Assembly: GCA_002682825.1 (NCBI GenBank)
Contig: NOKP01000024.1
Span: forward strand, 1-64,000
Origin: Neonectria sp. B-13
Taxonomy: Eukaryota > Ascomycota > Sordariomycetes > Hypocreales > Nectriaceae
Length of the DNA: 64,000 nt
Direction: 5' to 3'
In this document: piece after piece, positions 55,672-64,000 of the stretch
Layout of the letters: the number at the start of each line of letters is the position of its first letter
How positions within the stretch are numbered: position 1 is the stretch's first letter
Notes under the pieces: model-generated
What the model saw: the letters and a program-made list of their open reading frames with translations, nothing else
What the model was told of the DNA's origin: nothing
Databases searched by the model: none
Program-made: the position numbers and the translations under genes

Positions 55672-56995
55672 TTTTATTTTTGCTCTTGTGTGTCTTGTGT
55701 GTCTTTTGTGTCTCGCAGCTGTGTATTTTGTCCTCCTTAGCCATCCATGTATGTGGCTGACTGCCCTTTGTCGGTATTTCATTCTTCAGTCATTATGTTT
55801 TTCGTCAAGCCCAGAATCTAAAAACTACTCATTCATTACTAAATAGTTCATTGTAAAGCTGTAAAGCATGTTAATCTGAGAAGGCATTTGGCATTAGTGA
55901 TATCTAGCTGAACGATGTGCGTGCCCCGGCGTGATTTAGGGTAGCTAGTGTCGAATTTAAACATAACCACAAGATCCCTTACAAATCGGCCACAACACCA
56001 CATTGCGAGGATGTGATAAGTGGAATAGTTCTGGAAGATATAAAAAAGGCTCCATGTTTATTCATGAGACCCCTGAATATCTATGCGGAAATGCAAAGTC
56101 TGCAACAAAATTTCAGACTCCCAGCGTTCTGTGGGATGCGGCGCTGCGCGTCACTTGACAGGTCCTCTTACAACGAGCCTCAAATTCCAACGCTCCGATA
56201 CGTAGCTGCTAGTCACCTCACTACTTACACAAACAGATTAATTTCGTCCCACCAGCAGGTTCCGACAGCGGGACCGACCGGACAGCGGGACCGACCGACA
56301 TTGCGGGACCGATCCAGGCTGTGGGGCCGATCCGGACCCGACACAAGTGTCTGTCTTGTGACAGCGCGAGAGTTCCGGTTGAACGGAAACTGCCTGGAGA
56401 TGCCGATGTTTACATTCAAAATCGATCAAGGATTCAGAGAGGACTGCTTTTGGCAGCGATGGCAAGCCGATTGAGGGGAACTGCATGGATCAGTACTGCC
56501 GAGCTTTGCGAGGTATGCAGTGCGCCGTGATGAGGGGTTGAAAGAATGAGGGGTTGCGGGAGGTTCGGACAGCTGGCACTATGGGGATAGTTTAGAAAAG
56601 AAGAAAAATAGGAGCGGAGGAAATGGGGATTGATGCTGGATTTAACCATGAGCCTTATCTAGGAGATGCGAAGTGGAATGTGGGACATGTTGTCAGGAGC
56701 AGGATGAATGTGGTTTCTGAGCGATATGCCCAGATAAAACAAATACACCACTCCCAGACTGCTGTGGCCACTGACCTCGTAAGATGTCCCGTAGTAATCA
56801 CGAGACGACATCCTGGTCTCTGCGGGCACTTCAGTGGGTCAATCTTCCGATGCAGCGAGTCAGATGATGCACAACCCCGCTAAGTGTCGGACAGGTTACA
56901 TGTATAAAAGGGCGTGATAGTTGTATCTGCATCGATTCGTACCTAACCCAGCATTTTTAAGAGTTCAAGACCCAATTATTGCCATTATCAAGAAC
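55672..56995. other. intergenic region and dehydrogenase promoter
   Basis: 1.3 kb without a supported gene. Holds a TGTGTCT-type simple stretch (55685-55720), a GC-rich tandem repeat (56264-56333) in otherwise AT-rich DNA, and short open frames without family character. Confidence 0.45.
56264..56333. repeat. 17-bp GC-rich tandem repeat, about four copies
   Basis: gacagcgggaccgaccg occurs twice exactly (56264-56280, 56281-56297), then two diverged units containing gggaccgatcc and ggggccgatcc. Minisatellite-like; function unknown. The CGG-containing spacing could also suit a zinc-cluster factor. Confidence 0.65.
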
Positions 56996-58274
56996 ATGAC
57001 GCAAGAAACCCCTGTTGGATCGTTCCCCACCATGATGAGGGCGGCGCGGTACTACGGGAAAGAAGATATCCGCATCGAGCAGGTCCCGGCACCTTCGGTG
57101 GGCTCCGGGCAGATCAAGGTGAGGCTGGAGTGGAGCAGAAGCCGTAGAAGACCATGCGCTGACTCGATGTCTGTGTCTAGATTGCCCCGGCTTTCGTTGG
57201 CATCTGCGGAACAGATCTGCACGAGTATCTCGGCGGCCCCAACTTCTGCCCTACCTCGCCCCACGCCGTGACCGGCGAGAGCATCCCTGTCACGCTCGGC
57301 CATGAGTTCTCCGGCACCATCACGGAGATCGGGCCGGACGTCACCGGCTTCGAGATCGGCCAGAGATGCGCCGTCCAGCCGACAATCTTCTGCGGCCATT
57401 GCGTGGCCTGTGACACCCACGCCGAGAATGTGTGCCACACCGGCGGCTTCGTCGGGCTGAGCGGAGGCGGCGGCGGGCTCAGCGATGCCGTCTGCGTGAA
57501 TGCCACCCACGTCTTCCCGCTGCCTGACAACCTGACCATGGAGATGGGCGCGCTCGTTGAGCCGCTTTCGGTCTCTTGGCACGCCGTCACGGCCGCGCCC
57601 GAGATCAACCCCGACTCGGTCGTTTTGATCATCGGAGGCGGGCCTATTGGCTTGGCTACCATCTTGTGTCTCAAGGCCAAGGGCGTCAAGACGATCCTGG
57701 TTTCAGAGGTTGCCACCTCTCGTCAAAAGTTTGCCTCGCAGTTTGGTGCAACGCAGATTATCAACCCCATCAAGGACGATGTCAAACAAGTCGTTCTAGA
57801 TGCGACTGGAGGCAGAGGGGCTGACGTTGTTTTCGATTGCGCTGGAGTTCCTGCCAGGTGCGTCTTTCCATCTCCTTAACGCGGTGTCGTCTAGCTTGAC
57901 TAACAGCCTTTTAGCATCAAGGGCGCTTGCGAGTCTGTCAAGACAAGGGGAACTGTCGTCAACGTGGCAATCTGGGAAAAGGAGATCCCCTTCAACCCTA
58001 ACTGGATAACGTGGAAAGAGAGCTCCTACAAGTCCGTCCTCGGATACCAGCGCGAAGATTACCAAGCCGTCATTGAGAATCTCCGAACAGGTGAGATATT
58101 GCAAAGTCGTCTGCGAGTGAAGTGTTGCTAACAAGGGATCAAGGTGCAATCAAGGCAAATGACATGATTACCGCGAGGATTAGGCTAGAAAATCTCGTCG
58201 AAGATGGCATCAAGGCGCTCATCACTGACAAAGACAACCATGTGAAGATCCTTGTCGACATTAATGCGAAATAG
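56996..58274 (+). CDS. zinc medium-chain dehydrogenase, butanediol/sorbitol type
   Basis: NAD(P)-dependent alcohol/polyol dehydrogenase of the MDR superfamily. Four exons (56996-57118, 57181-57857, 57915-58090, 58144-58274) give 368 aa. Catalytic zinc region: CGTDLHEYLGG and GHEFSGTITEIG; structural zinc Cys cluster: FCGHCVACDTHAENVCH; then LVEPLSVSWHAV and the nucleotide motif LIIGGGPIGLATI. It resembles (R,R)-butanediol dehydrogenases. As part of the putative cluster it could interconvert an alcohol and ketone on the polyketide, but a primary-metabolic role is equally possible. An in-frame Met at 56921 would add 25 leader-like residues. Confidence 0.87.
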
Positions 58275-58944
58275 GCTGTGTATTATGATGGGTTAAAGGA
58301 AAGAGCGAGAAGCGTTGCTATTTTATGTTTTAAGATCCGAACGTCACTTCTATCCAAGTATATACTTACGAGACGGTGTGTTGCAGCGTTATCTTCGTGC
58401 TTGAGCCGTGTAGCTGATAACCACTGCTTTCACAATGACATCCTAACAACAGCATCGCCTCGCTTTTGTTGAGCTGGTCGGGGGTTGCAGGGGTCGGGGG
58501 CCGTAAGCCTGTGAAGTCGCAATCCGTCAGCGAGAAGCTCATACTAGGTGAAAGCGAGTATACCGTTTTCGTGGCTTTCAGGCGTAATTTTTCTAGAAGC
58601 TATGATTCATGTATCGTATATTCTATTGTATTTGTTCTTCTTTGTTCATAGGCCTGACGATGGCTCCCCAAGTTCTCCATTTCCTAATATGTATTCCAGT
58701 GGTGAACTCAAGCGTTATGAAAGCTCCCACAATCGCGGTCCCAGCTTATCTACTCTCTATACCGCAGAGGACAGGCCTGGCCTGCGTGAAAATATGTCCG
58801 GGCTTTGAGTCCCCCGTATCCAGTTTATATAAGTTGCCGTAGAAAGGTATCGCTTTTTTATTTCGCCTGGGCCAAGGGGGCACTTCAACACATCGCACGC
58901 TTTCGTGCATTATTAGCTTAGACGTCATTGTACACCGTCTTCGC
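58275..58944. other. convergent intergenic region
   Basis: 670 bp between converging genes; no gene seen. Confidence 0.4.
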
Positions 58945-60373
58945 CTACACTACTCCGGTAGCATTGCGGCCAGATATGCTGGGGTCAGATCGATCGCTGC
59001 CCATCTCGATGTGAATCTCGGTTTCCTGGATAATGTGTCTGCCGCTCGAATCGTCGTCTTGCAGTCGATCCCATCTCGCCTTGTTCGAGACAGTCGTGCG
59101 CGTCTGGCCGTGCGGCGTCAGCGATGCAAGGGGGGTGTTGCTATGGTGTCGTCTCTGCTGAAGTGATTATTAGATCAGTAACGGATTCAAGCTGGGAACT
59201 ATGCCATTGGATTTTGGAGGGGAGTCCGCTTACAGATCCAGGGGTGAGGCCTGTTGATCGGTTGGCGGACCGGCCCAAGCAGCGGGCAAAGAGCTTCAGG
59301 GACGGCAGGGAGCATGCGATGATGGCAAAACTCGACTCAAACAGAGACCAGAGAAGAAGCCTTCCTTCAGCGACTAGGAAGCCCGGGCGATTAGCTTGAT
59401 GGCCAACAGAACAAGGGAAGGATCGTGCCCACCCATATGGTCGTCTGGGTACGCCACGGTATCAATATACTTGTAGCTAATTATGCGCATCAGAGCGGCA
59501 ATGCTGGCGAGCACTCCTAAGCTGAGCACGCCGACGACGGAGATCTTGGTTCGCCTCGGCATCTGCAACGACCATACGATGAAGAAGGGCGTTATTGCGC
59601 AGGACCAGTCGGAGATTACTTGCACCGAGGTGCCCACGTAGCTGATGATTAGAAATCCATTCGAAGACTTGCAATGACCCCTCGTTGTCGTTAGCTAGGC
59701 TTCTTGGGAAATGGGTGGTCGCACCAGACGCACAGTTTTGGGTTCCAGTTGGCGGCGAACGGCACGCAATTGACAAACAGCCATATCATGCACCCGCATA
59801 TGGTGAGAGACATGACAGCCATAAGGCCGTACATGAAGTAGACGTATTTCTTCTGCACGCAAATCTGCAATATCATGAAGGCGATGGCGAACTTGGTGAT
59901 GGACGAGGCGCCATAGTATGTGATTTCGTAGAATAGCAGGTATTCCTTGCCGCGTATCAGCAGGAACTCCTTCGCGGGGAATTGGTCAAGGTACGAATCG
60001 TGCGCCCCGACGCCATAGCGGACGGCCAAAACGCCTAGAACGCTGGCGGGGATAAACGGTAGCTAAAAAGACGAAGATGCATTGTCAGTTGACCAGCAAC
60101 GAAGGCGAATTGCCAAATGTGTGCTCGAATGGCGGAGAAGAAAATACTCACAAACCCAATGACGGCGAGGTAGTCGTTGACCTTCCACTTCGGAATATAC
60201 TCGACTCGCCGTGTGCGCACCCAGACCCGGAGGCCGACGATAATGGCGCAGAGGACGGTGAAGACGTAAATCAAAACCTCGATGGCAAATCCGAGGCCAA
60301 CGGAGTTGATGGACGGTTGGGCGTATGCTATGTCGGCTATTTCCTCGCCCGAGAGGTTTGCAGTCGACTTCAT
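58945..60373 (-). CDS. rhodopsin-like (PTH11-type) seven-helix membrane protein
   Basis: Five exons (60373-60152, 60062-59734, 59680-59433, 59373-59234, 59154-58945) join in phase to 382 aa. Seven hydrophobic segments, with FAIEVLIYVFTVLCAIIVGL, YGASSITKFAIAFMILQIC, SLTICGCMIWLFVNCVPF, ISYVGTSVQVISDWSCAITP, VLSLGVLASIAALMRII and LWSLFESSFAIIACSLPSLK. This is the fungal integral-membrane rhodopsin domain (PF20684 type), plasma membrane, probably a sensor. A hydrophilic C-terminal tail ends with EIHIEMGSDRS. Reading without splicing stops at SRAS-like residues after helix six, so the last two exons are essential. Such genes often lie inside fungal metabolic clusters without a proven enzymatic role. 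Confidence 0.83.
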
Positions 60374-61983
60374 CCTCCACGGCGGAAAAGGGGAGGGTGT
60401 TGTTGGGTCGAGGATACATGATGCGACTGCCGGATGAGGGCCGCAACTGCATATCAACACCCAACCAACAGATTTTTATTGTCCATCTTTAGCATATCAG
60501 ACATCAAGTATTCTACGGGGTTGTTGTCTGTTTCCCCGGGCTTGGCTGCTAGGGCCCTTGTTGTTATGGGATTGTGCAGGGTTCTGGGCTGTCCTGGCAA
60601 AGTCGCATCAAGTAACAGCCTCTGTCGGCTGCACCAACAAATGTGACGCTGGAGCTCTTCAAGGGGGTCTTGCCACGTTGTTCAACTCAACTAGTTCCAG
60701 TGCTAAGCAACTAAAAATGACTCTGGTAAGTATTAGCTACGAGTCTGACAGTTTTGCTTTTCGTTTTATTCATGTGCATTGGTAATTTCCCGCGAGTTTA
60801 CTGTTGAGAGTAGGAACTATTAATATACAAACACGGGAATAATTTACATCAAGATGCAACCATGCGGTGGGGTGCAGTTGCGGAAAGCAGGGTTCTTGTT
60901 GGTGCGTTTAATAGAAGTTGTTGGTTCCAGCATCAACACTCAACTCCTGCGGCTTTTCTTCCCTTTCCGACCCCAGACATCTCAAGGATTTCCGACAGGG
61001 AATACTCTTTTGGCTGTCGTATAAGGACCGCAACAATCCTGCCGGCCCCACCCGGGATGCGGTTCCGGCCGTTACGTAGTAGTCACCCCTGACGGGTTGG
61101 CCCAAGGCGGCCAAACCCGCATGTGATTGTTGGTTGTTGGTTGTCACATGTCGCAGCCCAGCTGCATAATCGTTACATGGAGACGGCGAATTTGTGAATT
61201 TGGTGGCCTGCGTAGTAACTAAACTAGAAGCTTTCTAAAGTTCACAACGTCAAAGAAAAAGGAAGGGAAAAAGGGAGAGAAATTGTGCAACTCCGCGTTT
61301 GTGTTCTGTGCTATATCTACAAGATAAAACGGCAGTGCTCTATCATTTCTAACTGCGAATACCTACCCACCAGTTGGCTGCAAGCCCCTGCGCTGAAGAC
61401 GTTGTATGCCGACGACACCGCAGGCATGCCTGCATATTGCAACCTCCCTTGGATGCAGCATACTGAACCTCTAACTGCACCCTCGCACCGGTCAGTGTTC
61501 CTATAGGTTCCTGGGGGCTACGCTGATGATTTGATGTGCTGCATTAAGTTGTAAAGATGCCGAAGGAAGAAATGGGACCGAGAACCAACGGCACCACCCG
61601 CAGAAACCCTGCAACCCGCATCCCTTCAACAACCGAAACGAGTCGGTTGTGGCGTCTTGACAAGTGCAACGAGAGCTTTTGTTCACACCAACACGGAACT
61701 GATCAATCAGGCCAGTTACTTTGTTGGTTTGCCGGAATGATACCCAGCCATTTCGCTAAAAGGGGTAGTTGGACTGTTGACAGGATGTTCACCACATGCT
61801 CGCGACTTGCACATTGCCGTCGTCGTCGTCTTGTTTTCGTCGTCTTCGTGGTCGTATTTTCGTAACGTTACCAGCCACATACTCTCCGGGATCTGGTACA
61901 TACTCACACACGTCGTTCTTCCCAAATAGCCCTGCTGAAACCTCCACAGTCGCCTTCATCGATTCCAATACCAAGGAGCACCA
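60374..61983. other. divergent promoter, 1.6 kb
   Basis: Long promoter between the membrane protein and the acyltransferase. I saw no gene; open frames at 60434-61865 on both strands have no recognisable domain. T-rich leader 61800-61860 precedes the acyltransferase. Confidence 0.45.
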
Positions 61984-63480
61984 ATGTCCTTTTTCAGGGG
62001 CCCCGCGGCACCTGTCCCCGTACCGACCGATCGAGTCATCCCGCTGCATTTCTGGGATGACAGTCCACTATACAGGAGGATTGCGCTATACAACTTGAAG
62101 GTCTTTGACGACGTGCTCAGCCCAGAAAAGCTCCGTGGGAGCCTTGAGGAGCTGGTCTCGCATGATACTTGGCGGAAGCTGGGTGCCAGGTTGAGGAAAG
62201 ATGTCAGTTCATGCATGCACACTGACTTGGCTTCTCCATAACATGCAGGTCTGACGCGAGTACAGGCCAAGGGGACTCTGGAGTATCATATCCCAACCAA
62301 GTTCACCTCACAACGCCCAGCTGTCGGCTTCACTCACGTGGACTATCAGGATTTAGCAATAGCCGATCATCCACTAGCCTCACGGCTCCCTAAGCCATCC
62401 ACTCGCCCGGCCGTCGTGGGCGACCCCGACGAGTGCATCGATCTGGCGTGCGGACCGGGCTGCCCGACTTCCATCGACGACTACCTCTACTCAGACCGGC
62501 CGCTACTCGGACTCCATGTCGTCTCCTTCAAGGATGCCACTCTCGTCACTCTACACTGGCTACACATAGCTTGCGACGCACTGGGTATGAAAGCGCTGGT
62601 ACGGGGTTGGGTTCTCACGATGCAGGGCCACGAGGTCCCCGCGCAGCAGGGCTTTGACTACGACGTTCTCGCAGAGCTGGGCAAGCATCCGAAAGAGCCA
62701 CACAAGCTCGCGGACCAGTGTATGACTACATCGTCGCTGTTAGCTTATGGCCTTAGGAACGGCTACAGTCTGCTGCTCGGCAAGAAGGAGTGCCGCATGG
62801 TCTGCATCCCCGGCTGGTTCCTGGACAGACTCCGCGCGGCAGCTCTGCAAGAACTCGCGGCCACCGGTATCGAAACTCCTTTTATCACAGACAACGACGT
62901 CATCGTCGCCTGGTGGACACGCATTGCGCTCTCGCACCTCCCGCCAGCCTCAGAACGCCCCGTCACTGTGCAAGTCGCCATGTCGCTCCGCCGGGCCTTG
63001 GAGAAGGACTTACTCCCTCCCGGAAAGCCGTACGTATCCAACTGCTTTGGTTTCGCCAACCTGTTGCTTCCCGCAAGCGGATTCAGACAGAAGCCAGTCA
63101 GCGAGGTAGCGGCGCTTATGCGGACCGCCATCAACGACCAAGGCACGCGTGCGCAGGTCGAGGCGTACCAGGCTCTGGTGCGGGAGTCGGTGGCTCCGTT
63201 GCCTGTCTTCTTCGGAACCGGCACAACGTACCAGATCTCGTACTCAAACTGGACCAAGGCGGACCTGTACGGGGCGGACTTTTCGGCGGCGGCGACAAAG
63301 CCTAGAGATGGGCCGCTATTTCCGTCCTACATCGCTCATTGCCAAGTCCCGTTCCAGTTCCCCGAGGGCTTCATCGTTGTCGGCCAAGACTCAAAAAAGA
63401 ACACTTGGCTTTGTGGGTACCGAGCTCAGGGATTGTGGGAAATGGTTGAAAAGGAGTTGGAAGCGCTCCAATATCCATAA
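61984..63480 (+). CDS. HxxxD acyltransferase (BAHD/trichothecene AT-like)
   Basis: CoA-dependent O-acyltransferase of the PF02458 family. Two exons, 61984-62202 and 62266-63480 (63-nt GTCAGT...CAG intron), give 477 aa. The acceptor at 62265 was chosen because it keeps phase and gives [18 protein letters not shown], as in relatives. Catalytic HxxxD is HIACD in [12 protein letters not shown] (about residue 160). The usual DFGWG motif is replaced by [12 protein letters not shown], which fits many fungal members. Expected to esterify a hydroxyl group of the polyketide product, which would agree with a PKS lacking a release domain. It lies 8.5 kb beyond the PKS; cluster membership is inferred. Confidence 0.87.
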
Positions 63481-64000
63481 GTAAGGAAGAGCGATGTTAG
63501 TGTTTGTATTTGTTGGTACTTGTGCTGTTTTCCAACTAATCTTCTCGGGCTACATGTATTCTGTCCAATAACGTATTTGTATTGTCTATCCTTTCAGCAA
63601 GGGTATTCCTCAACGTGAATTACTCGAAAACTCTTGTATATCCATGCTTGAACTGCCAGAACGTTGCTGCCAGGAACATATTTCCGCGGTGAAGCCCCTC
63701 GACGTGATTTTTAACACTTTCTCTGGGCAAGTCGGTGATCTAGAAGGACGGCATTCTGAGCACCGGGTTCAAATTGATAAAGTCGATGGCGATAACTCAC
63801 GAGAGGGGGTAGTTGGTTAGTTGAGACTCGAAAGCGGTGGCTGTCAAGATAGAGTAGCGGGCAGCATAACTTTCATCTGTACCTCCAGTAATCGCTGTCA
63901 TCAATATAGAATACAGACTCACTGATGTGATTCCACTACATTGCGGATATGGCACGTTCCTCTAGCCTGGTTCATGCAGTGTCACCGCAGTTGACTCCTG
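63481..64000. other. 3' flank, no gene seen
   Basis: 520 bp to the window edge; no credible coding region. A gene starting beyond the edge cannot be ruled out. Confidence 0.4.

Noticed and set aside
1..64000. tRNA genes, CRISPR arrays, transposase or reverse transcriptase genes
   Set aside because: Looked for by eye on both strands; no convincing tRNA B-box with cloverleaf, no repeat-spacer array and no transposon protein was seen. tRNAscan-SE and RepeatMasker would be decisive.

Overview
The window is nuclear DNA of a filamentous ascomycete (Pezizomycotina). The evidence is short 45-110 bp introns with GTRNGT donors and CTRAC-like branch sites, Zn2Cys6 regulators, a NACHT-ankyrin protein, a highly reducing polyketide synthase (HR-PKS), and dispersed single 5S rRNA genes rather than 5S within an rDNA unit. 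It is gene-rich but accessory in character: transporters, catabolic enzymes, secreted proteins and secondary metabolism, with no obvious housekeeping genes. A Sordariomycete is my guess; nothing here fixes genus or species. Exon models were built by hand from splice sites and reading phase. No alignment or database search was run.

Layout. 0.25-0.83 kb: a broken MFS transporter next to a 5S fragment. 1.2-3.0 kb: an APC-family permease. 3.7-5.6 kb: a secreted protein of unknown function. 7.0-10.4 kb: a quinate-permease-like transporter and a Zn2Cys6 regulator. 10.7-12.4 kb: a secreted propeller-like protein. 13.3-15.4 kb: a Zn2Cys6 regulator whose zinc cluster is completed by a 20-nt microexon. 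16.0-19.6 kb: a NACHT-ankyrin (STAND) protein. 20.6-22.0 kb: a NYN-CCCH-CCHC RNA-binding protein. 23.0-30.6 kb: a probable catabolic island with a PhyH-type dioxygenase, an ARCA-like regulator, a class II aldolase and a second APC permease, arranged as divergent pairs. 30.8-36.4 kb: a large, unusual 2-oxoglutarate oxygenase and two orphan proteins. 37.3-40.0 kb: a 5S gene, an Asp-rich repeat secreted protein and a small Cys-rich protein. 40.8-63.5 kb: a candidate polyketide cluster with an NmrA-like protein, a P450, an HR-PKS (KS-AT-DH-cMT-ER-KR-ACP, about 2464 aa), a medium-chain dehydrogenase, a rhodopsin-like membrane protein and an HxxxD acyltransferase.

How the genes may work together (inference). 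The P450 and PKS are divergent from one 1.57 kb promoter. The PKS would build a reduced, C-methylated chain, the P450 would oxidise it, the dehydrogenase could adjust an alcohol/ketone, and the acyltransferase would esterify a hydroxyl.

The most interesting structure is at the edges of the P450-PKS pair. A 5S-spacer-5S dimer at 42.7-43.1 kb recurs in the same orientation at 55.4-55.7 kb, so the pair sits between direct repeats. Right behind the left dimer lies a diverged copy of the 3' end of the Cys-rich gene. Five full or half 5S copies plus a short 5' fragment in 64 kb, near gene debris and with mostly transition differences, suggest that 5S copies have been recombination points here.
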